From: Janthinobacterium sp. LM6
GTDB lineage: Bacteria > Pseudomonadota > Gammaproteobacteria > Burkholderiales > Burkholderiaceae_D
Reading direction: 5' to 3'
Length of the DNA stretch: 64,000 nt
Assembly: GCF_002002885.1 (NCBI RefSeq)
Contig: NZ_CP019510.1
Location: 3,782,001-3,846,000, forward strand
In this document: positions 28,434 through 36,881 of the stretch, in pieces
Numbering within the stretch: the first letter of the stretch is position 1
Layout of the letters: the number at the start of each line of letters is the position of its first letter
The notes under the pieces: model-generated
Databases searched by the model: none
What the model was told of the DNA's origin: nothing
The model's input: the letters and a program-made list of their open reading frames with translations, nothing else
Made by a program: the position numbers and the translations under genes

Positions 28434-29132
28434 TCAGAGCCTGCCGGCAAACAAGGCAATGCCGGCGGCACAGCCCGCGCTCGCGACAACCAGGGTAGCA
28501 ATCAGCCAGCGCCGCACAGATTGTGTCGAGGCCGCCAACTGTTCCGCCCATGTGCGTGCCCACGCCTCCTGCTGCATCGCAAGCGCGGTCAATTGCATTT
28601 GCTGCTCGGCAAACGCCAATTGCATCTGCGCCACGGACTGCACCAGCGGCGCCAGCTCCGCCTCGTTAAGACGCGCAAGCTCCATGAGCGATGCCGCCGC
28701 CTGCGTGCCCAGCTCATGGCGCTGCTGCGCCATCAGTTCATGCAACTGGACGAAGGATTGCTTGCCGGACTCGCCTTGCTGCACCAGCTGTCCCGACAAT
28801 TTCTCCACCGAGTCGCGGTGGGCGGTCACCGTGCCCTGTTCCAGCGTATTCTGGACCTGGTGCAACATGGGTTGCAACGACAGGCGAATTTCGCGCGGCG
28901 CCTCTTCGGCCAGCGATTTGAGCGAGCGAATCTGCTTGAGCGCGTCATCCGCACTCATATTCGTGCCCTGGATAATCGCCTGTAAATCTTCCAGCTGCGA
29001 TTCAAACTGGTCCAGCCGTTTGTCCAGCTCGCGGACCGACTTCGTCACAGGCGCCAGCGGTTCCTGCATTACCTTTTGTAATAGTTCCTGAAATTCGTGT
29101 TCCTGGCGTGCGATATCGTGTTGATTGTTCAT
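28434..29132 (-). CDS. Coiled-coil protein with C-terminal membrane anchor, third gene of the dynamin-like cassette
   Basis: 232 residues. Most of the protein is long amphipathic helix rich in Q, E, L and A (for example VTKSVRELDKRLDQFESQLEDLQAIIQ and LARLNEAELAPLVQSVAQMQLAFAEQQMQL), a coiled-coil pattern. The end holds one hydrophobic segment (WLIATLVVASAGCAAGIALFAG), so the protein is tail-anchored with its coils in the cytoplasm. I do not recognise a family. It follows the two GTPase genes by 29 bp on the same strand and could be their membrane adaptor or a scaffold. The ATG at 29132 has AAGG close upstream. Confidence 0.75.
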   Translation of the reverse strand: MNNQHDIARQEHEFQELLQKVMQEPLAPVTKSVRELDKRLDQFESQLEDLQAIIQGTNMSADDALKQIRSLKSLAEEAPREIRLSLQPMLHQVQNTLEQGTVTAHRDSVEKLSGQLVQQGESGKQSFVQLHELMAQQRHELGTQAAASLMELARLNEAELAPLVQSVAQMQLAFAEQQMQLTALAMQQEAWARTWAEQLAASTQSVRRWLIATLVVASAGCAAGIALFAGRL

Positions 29133-29161
29133 GGCCTTGGTCAATATGAAGTAAATGTAAA

Positions 29162-31132
29162 TTAAATGGCAGCGGGTTCGATGTGCAACAGGACTTGCTT
29201 GCGTACGTCCGCAAGCCGCACGGCAGCCAACAAACCCAGAAAGGCGGTAACGCGGTTGCCGGCGGTGCAGATCGCCTGCCGCCGCTGTTCCAGCTCAGCG
29301 ACATATTCCGCGTCGAGCAACGCCGCAAAGCGGCGGCTCTCCACCAGGTCGTTTTCCATCCGCTGCTCAAACAGCTCGCGCGCCTGCGTATGCTGCGCCA
29401 GTTTCTCCTCCAGCAGCCTGATCGGCGCGATGCCAGCGTCGGCAAGCCGTTGAAAGTCGTCGCGTTTGTAGCGTTGTTCCTCCAGCTCCTCCAGCAAGCC
29501 TTCCCGCCAGACGTGAGCGGCGGCCAGCCAGCGTTTGCGGGCAAGCGCCTTGAGCTCTGCCTGGGCTTCGTCGATACAGCGCCTGAAGGTCCTGAGATCC
29601 CTGGCATAGTCGCTGCCCTCGCCGGTGCTCCAGTATTTGTCCACCCAGTACGCATCGAGGGTGGAGAGTAAACTGCTGAACGCAGCGTCCAGTATGTCGT
29701 CGCTGCCGCTGACGCCATCCTTCAACGCCACACGGCGCCAAAACAGCTGCGTGCCTGACATCCGTGCCGTGTCTGGATGACTGGCCAGCAATGCCTGCCG
29801 CAGGGATGACTTCGCGCGCCGGATCACGGCCTTGAAGCCGTCGACGCTTTCGTATGGATCGCCAGGCGCCGTCGCGGCAAAAACAAAATGCCGCGCGATG
29901 TCTTTCGACAAAACCTCGTCCGTCAATGCTTGCTGCGCCTGCGCCAGGCTGGCGCATTGTTCGCCGATATTCTCTGCCGCAAGTTGCGCCTGTTGTTGTT
30001 CGTCCTGCGCCCGCCGCAACGCCGCCTGCAGCGCATCGCTCTCGCCACGCAGCACTTCCTGGCGTTTTTCCTTCACCCTGGCAATCACCACATGCGCATC
30101 GACGGCAACGCGCAGACGCGCCAATGGCGTGGTCGACGCCTGTATATCGCTCAGCAACTGCTGCTTGAGTGTCAGCATCATCGGCTGTACCCGCGCATAC
30201 AGGAGGGGTTCGGCTTCGCGGGCATCGAGCCACGACTGTCCGAACTCGAGCGGGAAAAAGTTAGCCGCGCGCTTGACATCGTCACTCAGCGGTATCGAGC
30301 GTTCAATCTGTTCGACCAGGCGCCGCCGGTACAGCGGCACTTCGGCCTCGCCTGCATGCTCGCGCACCATGTTGCGCACCGACTGCGCCGTGAAGGAGTA
30401 GGTGGTGACAATCCGAAAACGCCGCGGGGCGCTTTGCCAGTCCTCGATGCCCGGCAGCGTCAGGCCGCCCCCCTGCAGGAACGACAGGTCATCACCGCGT
30501 CCCACCAGCAGGATCAGGTCGGCCAGCGGCACATATTTGCGCGCCATCGCATGCACATGTTCCTGCTCTGCCGCGTTTGCCGGTTTGTCGCCGGGAAGAT
30601 CGAGCATGCGCACGCCCGACTGCGCAACATGCGCATCGAAGCATTCCTGCGGCACGAACACGACGCACGGCGCATGCGCGACCAGTTGGCGCATTTCCAT
30701 CGCCGTGCGCAGCCGGCCAAGTTCCGCTTCCATGGCCAGGTCATCGTCGTACCACCCGGTGGCCGTGTCATTGACTTTCAGTCCCCAGCGCTGGTCCGGC
30801 GAACGGCGGTATTCCATCGTGGTGGCGGTGGCCGATTGCCCGGCCGCCCGCCCACCCCGCAAAACCCGCGCCACGCGCGGCATCTGCGTCGCCAGCACTC
30901 CCATCAACTCCAGCAGCAAGGTGGTTTTGCCGACCTGGGTCTTGCCGAAAACGACCACGTAGGCTTCCGCCTGCTGATCCTTGCTGGCCAGGCGGTCGCG
31001 GATTTCAGGACTCAGCGATTCGGCAAAGCGCGCATACGCCCGGAAGGCCCAGTCCAGCCGTTCCTGGTCATGCCGTGCCCATGCTGCGCGCACGCCGGAC
31101 GCTTGCTCCGGCGCCATGCTGCCCCGGCTCAC
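29162..31132 (-). CDS. Dynamin-like GTPase, second gene of the cassette
   Basis: 656 residues. The P-loop is VFGKTQVGKTTLL (GKTQVGKT at 63-70). A threonine-rich switch I follows (ATATTMEYR, about 101-109) and the switch II motif is MLDLPGD (178-181). No clear TKxD-type guanine motif is visible where it is expected. The C-terminal half is almost wholly helical (VKEKRQEVLRGESDALQAAL, EELEEQRYKRDDFQRL), like the stalk of a dynamin. One moderately hydrophobic stretch near the end (NRVTAFLGLLAAVRLADV) may touch membrane. It starts at a GTG overlapping the stop of the first gene (GTGA, 31129-31132), so the two GTPases are made together. Confidence 0.78.
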   Translation of the reverse strand: MSRGSMAPEQASGVRAAWARHDQERLDWAFRAYARFAESLSPEIRDRLASKDQQAEAYVVVFGKTQVGKTTLLLELMGVLATQMPRVARVLRGGRAAGQSATATTMEYRRSPDQRWGLKVNDTATGWYDDDLAMEAELGRLRTAMEMRQLVAHAPCVVFVPQECFDAHVAQSGVRMLDLPGDKPANAAEQEHVHAMARKYVPLADLILLVGRGDDLSFLQGGGLTLPGIEDWQSAPRRFRIVTTYSFTAQSVRNMVREHAGEAEVPLYRRRLVEQIERSIPLSDDVKRAANFFPLEFGQSWLDAREAEPLLYARVQPMMLTLKQQLLSDIQASTTPLARLRVAVDAHVVIARVKEKRQEVLRGESDALQAALRRAQDEQQQAQLAAENIGEQCASLAQAQQALTDEVLSKDIARHFVFAATAPGDPYESVDGFKAVIRRAKSSLRQALLASHPDTARMSGTQLFWRRVALKDGVSGSDDILDAAFSSLLSTLDAYWVDKYWSTGEGSDYARDLRTFRRCIDEAQAELKALARKRWLAAAHVWREGLLEELEEQRYKRDDFQRLADAGIAPIRLLEEKLAQHTQARELFEQRMENDLVESRRFAALLDAEYVAELEQRRQAICTAGNRVTAFLGLLAAVRLADVRKQVLLHIEPAAI

Positions 31133-33321
31133 GCGGCCTGATCCACTTGGAACAGCGCCATCGTATGCCCGGACCGCCCCAGTTGATACAGCAGGTCACG
31201 CTGCAGCGAGCGCACATCGGCCATGGCCTTCGCCAGGCGGTCTTTTTCCATCAGAGTTTCATCCAGTCGGTAACGCGTGCGCAACGACTGTTCCAGCCGG
31301 CCCCGCATCTGGCCCATCATCTGATTGAAATGGTGGATGAAATGCTTGTGATGGTGTTCTTGAATGCTCTGCAACATCGATTGCGACACGAGCCGTGCCT
31401 TCTCGTCATGGATGCGCGTGGCTTGCATGGCGGAATACGCCAGATACCCCACCGCCACCGCGCCGACCACGGCGGCGCCAACGCCGCCGATGGCGGCACC
31501 GGCCGCCGCCGTCCCGCCGGTACCGGTACCGGCCCCCGCGGCCGCGGCGGACGCCGGATTGAACATGCTCATCAGGGCTGGAATCACGTCGACATCGCCA
31601 TCGCTGAGGACATCGACGGCAAAGACGGTGGCAATGCTGCGCAAGACCGTCTTGCCCAAGGTCACGCCGTCGCCCAATTGCTGCACCGCCTTTTTCATCA
31701 TGTCGGCTTGATCGGACTCTTTTGCCGCCGTCAATTCCGGCGTCAGGCCCACCAGCGCGGGCATCATGCTGGCCAGGCGCGCATATTCCAGCGTCAGGGC
31801 CGGCAAGAGCTTGACCGCGCTGACGACTTCCTTGGTCACCCCCTTGGCCTGCCCTTCCGGCACTCCCTTCACGCCCAAGATCACCCGCAGATTTTGCTGG
31901 TCTTCCTCGTCCGGACGCTGCCAGGCAATCGCTTCCTGCTTTGCGTCGACATAGCCCAGTTTTTGCATCGGTGTCGCGTCGCTTCCCTGCGCGATGGCCA
32001 GAACCTGCGGGCCCTGCTCACCGCGCAGCTTCTTCTGCGTCAGCCCGCCGATCATGACGGTGTGCTTTTCCAGCACGTCGGCCTGCTCGCCCCACGATGC
32101 GCTGACGCTCTGCGCTATGTGCTGGTGGCTTTGCGTGGCGGTCCTGGCGAAGTCCTTGATTTGGTTGACGACACCCTCGTGATCGCTGATCAAGCTGCCT
32201 TCGAGCGTCTTCCAGGCGGCCCCCAGATGCGCTTGCAGCAGGCTGTCAATGCCTTCCAGATACTCCTCGCGCAGGCCATCCCTGGCGTCGTCGAAGGCCT
32301 CCAGGTAACTGCGCACTGCCTGCAAGCCGTCATTGCCGCTCTCGCGTTCATGAAAAAGCAGCTTGGTTTTGGTGTGCACCAGTCCCAGGACCGAGGTCAG
32401 GTCACGGCTCAGCACACCCGCCAGACGGTTCAGTTGCGCCTTGCGGTCGCCGCCGCCCGAGCAGGACAGGTCCTGGATCGCCTTGGTCAAGGCTGGCAGC
32501 CAGTCTTGGCGGTAGTCCTGGTCATCCGCGCCGACGCAGATGATTCTTGTCCCGGCCAAGGCGGCTGGCACCTTGAACACATGGGCCGCCGTATCGCGCA
32601 ACGCCTGCAGGCGCTCCGGCTTGCCGCGCGCGGCCTCCGTTTTACTGATCACCACCAGGGTTTGCGCGCCGCCCAATTCGCCTTGCAGCATGTCGGTGAC
32701 GATGTCGACCTGCTGCTGGTTGGCCATGCGCGTCTCGTCCGTGACGACGATGCAACCCACCGCCCCGACCAGGGCCTGGCGCATCAGTTCCTGCCATGAT
32801 TTATTCTCGCGGTCCTGCGTCTCGTAGCCAGGCAGCAGCAGCCAGGCCTGGTTCGCCCGGTTGAAATAGCGCTGCGGCACCTTCAGCACGGGCAGCAGCA
32901 CATCCATTTCCGGGTCGCATACGGCTTTCTGGAAGGCGGCGACATCGACATCGTCCTCCACCAGCACGTATTGCTCGTCCTGCTTGCGCAGGCAGCGCAG
33001 CGCGCCCTGCACTTCGGTGTGCGACGCATCTTCCAGCACCAGCACGGGCAGCTTCTCGCCCCGGCCTTCGTTGGGCTGCAGCCATTGCGCCGACTCGCCG
33101 TCCAGCGCATACAGCGAGCGCAACAGCGTCGTTTTTCCCGCCCCTTGCGAGCCGCCGATCGCCAGGATCGACGTCGTGCCCAGCACTTCGGCAAGCAACA
33201 GGCGGCGCATGATCAGCGGCATGTCGGTGCGCAGGCGCTCGTCGTCAATCACCTGACTGGCGCCATGCAATTCGCGTAAGGCGGCGTTCAAATCTTGCAG
33301 CAAAATTTCGGGAGAATGCAT
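31129..33321 (-). CDS. Dynamin-like GTPase with glycine-rich membrane segment, first gene of the cassette
   Basis: 730 residues. The P-loop GGSQGAGKTT is at 56-65. The position of the usual DxxG switch II reads LLLPGYE (162-165), lacking the aspartate. The guanine motif is VVISKTEA (226-229). A long helical region follows. At about 592-631 there is a Gly/Ala-rich hydrophobic segment (GGTAAAGAAIGGVGAAVVGA), the kind of membrane-inserting paddle seen in bacterial dynamin-like proteins, then a final helical stalk. Two unlike dynamin-type genes in tandem recall the paired LeoBC and CjDLP1/2 systems, which form hetero-oligomers on membranes; whether this pair is homologous needs a search. Confidence 0.78.
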   Translation of the reverse strand: MHSPEILLQDLNAALRELHGASQVIDDERLRTDMPLIMRRLLLAEVLGTTSILAIGGSQGAGKTTLLRSLYALDGESAQWLQPNEGRGEKLPVLVLEDASHTEVQGALRCLRKQDEQYVLVEDDVDVAAFQKAVCDPEMDVLLPVLKVPQRYFNRANQAWLLLPGYETQDRENKSWQELMRQALVGAVGCIVVTDETRMANQQQVDIVTDMLQGELGGAQTLVVISKTEAARGKPERLQALRDTAAHVFKVPAALAGTRIICVGADDQDYRQDWLPALTKAIQDLSCSGGGDRKAQLNRLAGVLSRDLTSVLGLVHTKTKLLFHERESGNDGLQAVRSYLEAFDDARDGLREEYLEGIDSLLQAHLGAAWKTLEGSLISDHEGVVNQIKDFARTATQSHQHIAQSVSASWGEQADVLEKHTVMIGGLTQKKLRGEQGPQVLAIAQGSDATPMQKLGYVDAKQEAIAWQRPDEEDQQNLRVILGVKGVPEGQAKGVTKEVVSAVKLLPALTLEYARLASMMPALVGLTPELTAAKESDQADMMKKAVQQLGDGVTLGKTVLRSIATVFAVDVLSDGDVDVIPALMSMFNPASAAAAGAGTGTGGTAAAGAAIGGVGAAVVGAVAVGYLAYSAMQATRIHDEKARLVSQSMLQSIQEHHHKHFIHHFNQMMGQMRGRLEQSLRTRYRLDETLMEKDRLAKAMADVRSLQRDLLYQLGRSGHTMALFQVDQAA

Positions 33322-33611
33322 CGTAAGGACTTTCTATCAACAACGGTTTAAATAACTGTGCTCCAGGCGGTGTCGATCCCATGCCCGTCGTTGCGCGGCC
33401 AGCACATGCGGCGATTCGTGGATGGGGTCTGTCAGGAATGGACGACACAGACAAAAACTTTCTTTTCAGAATGTTTTTATCTTACACAAGCATAGCGACA
33501 GATCGTGTCGCTGCCACCCGCCATGTCATGTTATTTTTGAAAAGAAAGTATATTTACAACAATGCGGCGGCTGGCCCAGGCTGCACTGGCGGCAAGGGCC
33601 ATCGCCATGCA
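33322..33611. other. Upstream region of the dynamin-like operon
   Basis: 290 bp between the end of the LysR gene and the first GTPase gene. The part at 33450-33560 is distinctly AT-rich in this GC-rich chromosome and holds two inverted repeats sharing one centre. The operon promoter should lie here. No gene is seen. Confidence 0.55.
33457..33549. repeat. Two concentric inverted repeats
   Basis: Outer arms ACTTTCTTTTCA (33457-33468) and TGAAAAGAAAGT (33538-33549) are a perfect 12-bp inverted repeat. Inner arms AGCGACA (33494-33500) and TGTCGCT (33506-33512) are a perfect 7-bp inverted repeat. Both are centred on base 33503. The DNA between the arms does not otherwise pair. Confidence 0.8.
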
Positions 33612-34535
33612 TTAATCGGGCCGCATCTGTGCGGCGAAATCGCGCTGGCGGAATTGCTCCAGCAGAAAATCGACGAACACGCGCGTCTTCGCGGGCAAGA
33701 GCTTCTTGCTGGGATAGTACACGGACAAAGGGCCGGAATCGGCGTGCCAGCCGGGCAGCAGGCGGACCAGCGCGCCGCTGCGCAAGTGGGCCAGCGCGTG
33801 CGGCATGGGCAGCAGCGCCACGCCGACGCCCAGGATGGCCGCCTGCGCCATCGCTTCCGGGTCGTCGAAGATGGCGCGCGGCCGGCATTCGGCCACGCCT
33901 TCGCCGCCCGAGCCGTCGCGCAATATCCAGCTGCGCAGCCTGCCGCTGCCGGCCGAGCGGCGCGCCACGCCGTCGAATTGCGCCAGGTCCGACGGATGCC
34001 TGGGCATGGCCTTGCCCCGCATGAAGGCGGGCGACGCCGTGGCGACGATGTGGGCGTGGCCCAGCTCGCGCGCCACCACGCCCGGCGTCAGCTCGATGCC
34101 GCCGCCGATGGCGACATCGAAGCCTTCGCCGATCAGGTCCACTTGCCGGTTGTCGAAATGGCAGTCGGGCACCACGCCCGGGTGGCGGGCGATGAAGTCG
34201 CCCAGCAGGGGCACCACGTAGCTGCGCCCGAACGACGGCGCCATGCTGATTTTCAGGATGCCGGCCGGCTGGCCGCCTTCTTCCGCCACGCCGGCGATCG
34301 CTTCGCGCAGGGTGGACAAGGCGCCGCCTATTTGCTGCAGGAAACGCTCGCCCCCTTCCGTCAGGGTCAGGCGCCGCGTGCTGCGCTGGAACAGCCGCAA
34401 TCCCAGGCTCGCCTCCAGGCGCGCCACGTTCTTGCTGACGGCCGCCGGCGTCAGCCCCAGGCGGCGCGCGGCGGCGGAAAAGCTGCCCAGCTCGGCAGAC
34501 AGCACAAACGATTGCAAGTGATTGAGGGCGTCCAT
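33612..34535 (-). CDS. LysR-family transcriptional regulator
   Basis: 307 residues. The N-terminal winged helix is LQSFVLSAELGSFSAAARRLGLTPAAVSKNVARLEASLGLRLF; the effector domain (about 90-300) is of the CrgA type. It is transcribed away from the SDR gene at 34659 with a 123-bp gap, so that gene is its probable target. Members of this branch often control nearby reductases in response to an unknown small molecule. Confidence 0.93.
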   Translation of the reverse strand: MDALNHLQSFVLSAELGSFSAAARRLGLTPAAVSKNVARLEASLGLRLFQRSTRRLTLTEGGERFLQQIGGALSTLREAIAGVAEEGGQPAGILKISMAPSFGRSYVVPLLGDFIARHPGVVPDCHFDNRQVDLIGEGFDVAIGGGIELTPGVVARELGHAHIVATASPAFMRGKAMPRHPSDLAQFDGVARRSAGSGRLRSWILRDGSGGEGVAECRPRAIFDDPEAMAQAAILGVGVALLPMPHALAHLRSGALVRLLPGWHADSGPLSVYYPSKKLLPAKTRVFVDFLLEQFRQRDFAAQMRPD

Positions 34536-34658
34536 GCGCCTATTCTACCCGCTCAGCTGATACCAATGGTTGAAAGTGATTGTAGCGATTCATGGCTAGC
34601 GCGGCAGGAATGAAAGGCAGATACTGAACTCCTCGATTCCTCACTTAGAAAGCACATC

Positions 34659-35426
34659 ATGCAAACCCAAGCCACCACCAGCACCTCCCTGCCGCTGCAA
34701 GACAAGATCGCGTTTGTGACGGGCGGCTCGCGCGGCATCGGCGCCGCCATCGTCCGGCGCCTGGCCAGCCAGGGCGCCAACGTCGTCTTCACGTATCAAA
34801 GCTCGGCAGCCGAAGCGCAGGCGCTGGCCGCCACGGTGGAGGCAAGCGGCGGCAAGGCCCTGGGCGTGCAAGCCGATGCGGCCGACGCCAGCGCCCTGAC
34901 GGCGGCCATCGACAAGGCGGCGGCGCAATTTGGCCGCGTCGATATCCTCGTCAACAACGCGGGCGTATTCCTGCCCGGCGCCATCGACGACTTTTCGCTG
35001 GCGGACTTCGACAAGACCGTGGCCGTCAACGTGCGCGCCGTCTTCGTGGCCATCAAGGCAGCCGTGGCGCACATGCAGACGGGCGGGCGCATCATCAACA
35101 TCGGCAGCACGAACGCGCACCGCATGCCGTTCGGCGGCGCGGCCGCCTACGCCATGAGCAAATCGGCGCTGAGCGGCCTGACGCAAGGCCTGTCGCGCGA
35201 CCTGGGCCCGCGCGGCATCACCATCAACAACGTGGAACCGGGCCCCGTCGCCACGGACATGAACCCGCCCACGGGCGACTTCGCCGACCTGATGCACGGC
35301 CTGATGGCGCTGCCCCGCCACGGCACGGCCGATGAAATCGCCGGCATGGTGGCTTACCTGGCCAGTGCGGAAGCGGCGTTCGTCACGGGCGCCGGGCTGA
35401 AGATCGATGGCGGTTTTGCGGCGTAA
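34659..35426 (+). CDS. SDR-family NAD(P)-dependent oxidoreductase
   Basis: 255 residues. The cofactor motif is VTGGSRGIGAAI, then NNAGVF, the catalytic serine in INIGSTNAHRM, and YAMSK for the Tyr and Lys. The closing GAGLKIDGGFAA is typical of FabG-like classical SDRs. The substrate is unknown: LysR-linked SDRs of this type reduce varied carbonyl compounds. It is divergent from the LysR gene. Confidence 0.92.
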   Translation: MQTQATTSTSLPLQDKIAFVTGGSRGIGAAIVRRLASQGANVVFTYQSSAAEAQALAATVEASGGKALGVQADAADASALTAAIDKAAAQFGRVDILVNNAGVFLPGAIDDFSLADFDKTVAVNVRAVFVAIKAAVAHMQTGGRIINIGSTNAHRMPFGGAAAYAMSKSALSGLTQGLSRDLGPRGITINNVEPGPVATDMNPPTGDFADLMHGLMALPRHGTADEIAGMVAYLASAEAAFVTGAGLKIDGGFAA

Positions 35427-35431
35427 AAAAA

Positions 35432-35458
35432 GGGGTCAGACCCTTTGGGTCTGACCCC
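35432..35458 (-). terminator. Rho-independent terminator of the dehydrogenase operon (GGGGTC-type hairpin)
   Basis: Arms GGGGTCAGACCC and GGGTCTGACCCC form a perfect 12-bp stem with loop TTT. On the minus strand seven T follow at once, a textbook intrinsic terminator 25 nt after the cytochrome gene stop. It starts 5 nt beyond the SDR stop on the other strand and can serve both. Two stem pairs differ from the 12433-12459 hairpin in a compensatory way. Confidence 0.88.
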
Positions 35459-35483
35459 AGCCTCTGCTTCAGGGTTTGTGTGC

Positions 35484-36881
35484 CTATGCCTGCTTGCGCC
35501 GGCGTCCCCGCCACCACAGCAGCAATGCCAGCAACACCAGCACGCCGACGATGATGCCCGCGCGGGCCAGACCGATCAGGTTGGATGGCGCGCCGCCGTT
35601 GCGCAAGGTCGTCACCTGCTCCGCCGTCACCTTGATTGCGGGATTGCCGTACATCTTCTGCACGTAATTGCCCAAGGTGACGATCTGTTCGTCCGACAGG
35701 GTCTGGCGGAACGCAGGCATCAGGTGACTCGCATGGGCACCCCTGCCATCCTGCCGCTCCACGCCGTCGAGGATGGCCATCACCAGGTTGTTGCTGTTGC
35801 TGCGGCCCGTCACCGAGTTGTGGAACAGCGGCGGCAAGCTGCCGTCGAAACTGCCCTCGCCCCTGACCTGGTGGCAGCTGGCGCACTGCGCATCGTACAA
35901 CTGCGCACCCGACATCTTGTTCAGGTTTTGCGGCAGCGGCACGCCGCGGATGCTGGCCAGCTCGTCGCCCGCCTTGCCCCACTGCGTCACCGGCTGCGTG
36001 TCGGCCTTGTCGCGGATGGCCGGCACGCTCTTGACGTAGTGCGCGATGGCGTGCAAGTCCGCGTCGCTCAGGTGCTTCAGGCTATGGTCGATGGCTTCAG
36101 CCATCGGTCCCGCTGCCTGCGCCTTGTTGGCCGCACGGCCCGTGCGCAGGTAATCGACCAGTTCCTGCTGGCTCCAGCCGCCCACGCCGCTGTTGATATC
36201 CGACGTGATGTTCGGCGCATGCCAGGTGCCCAGGTCGGCGCCGCCCAGTTCCTTCGACAACTGCTCGGCCATCAGCGCATTGCGCGGCGTATGGCAGGTG
36301 GTGCAGTGGGCCAGCCCTTGCGCCAGGTAGGCGCCCCGGTTCCACTCCATGCTCTTGGCCGCATCGGCCACGAACGGTTTCTTGTCGAGGAAGAGCCAAT
36401 TCCAGCCCGCCATCGACAGGCGGATGTTGAACGGGAACGGCAAGTCCGTCTTTTGCGCCGGCGCAGAGTCCACGGCCGCCACGCCGTGCATGAAGTAGTC
36501 ATACAGGGCGGCCGTGTCCTCGTCCGTCACCTTGGCATAGGCCGTGTAGGGCATGGCCGGGTACAGGTTGGCGCCGTCGGCGCGCACGCCATGGCGCACG
36601 GCGTCGGAAAACTGCTTGAGCGTGTAATTGCCGATGCCGTGCGTTTTCGACGGCGTGATATTGGTGGCGACAATGGCGCCCAATGGCGTCGCCAGGGATA
36701 GCCCGCCCGCCATCGGTTTGCCGCCAGGCACGCTATGGCAGGCGATGCAGTCGCCGGCCGTGGCCAGGTAGCGGCCACGTTCGATCGCCGCCGCATCCGG
36801 ACGCACCGCATCGGCCGCCAGCACGGGCAAGGCGAGGGACAGCAAGACGGCGCCCGCCGTCAGTCTGAAGGCCGCCATCAT
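35484..36881 (-). CDS. Tri-heme cytochrome c subunit of a membrane-bound sugar/alcohol dehydrogenase
   Basis: 465 residues. The signal peptide ends near VLAADA. Three heme sites are CIACH (45-49), CTTCH (193-197) and CASCH (333-337), giving three c-type domains. A C-terminal membrane anchor follows (about 438-458, LARAGIIVGVLVLLALLLWW) with a positive tail. This is the AdhB / gluconate 2-dehydrogenase cytochrome subunit layout: electrons pass from the flavoprotein through three hemes to ubiquinone in the periplasmic face of the membrane. The start ATG at 36881 has GGGAGG and overlaps the flavoprotein stop by 4 nt. Confidence 0.92.
   Translation of the reverse strand: MMAAFRLTAGAVLLSLALPVLAADAVRPDAAAIERGRYLATAGDCIACHSVPGGKPMAGGLSLATPLGAIVATNITPSKTHGIGNYTLKQFSDAVRHGVRADGANLYPAMPYTAYAKVTDEDTAALYDYFMHGVAAVDSAPAQKTDLPFPFNIRLSMAGWNWLFLDKKPFVADAAKSMEWNRGAYLAQGLAHCTTCHTPRNALMAEQLSKELGGADLGTWHAPNITSDINSGVGGWSQQELVDYLRTGRAANKAQAAGPMAEAIDHSLKHLSDADLHAIAHYVKSVPAIRDKADTQPVTQWGKAGDELASIRGVPLPQNLNKMSGAQLYDAQCASCHQVRGEGSFDGSLPPLFHNSVTGRSNSNNLVMAILDGVERQDGRGAHASHLMPAFRQTLSDEQIVTLGNYVQKMYGNPAIKVTAEQVTTLRNGGAPSNLIGLARAGIIVGVLVLLALLLWWRGRRRKQA

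Noticed and set aside
28434..33321. Calling the GTPase cassette a known defence system
   Set aside because: The resemblance to paired bacterial dynamins is by motif only; no search was possible and no defence gene is adjacent.
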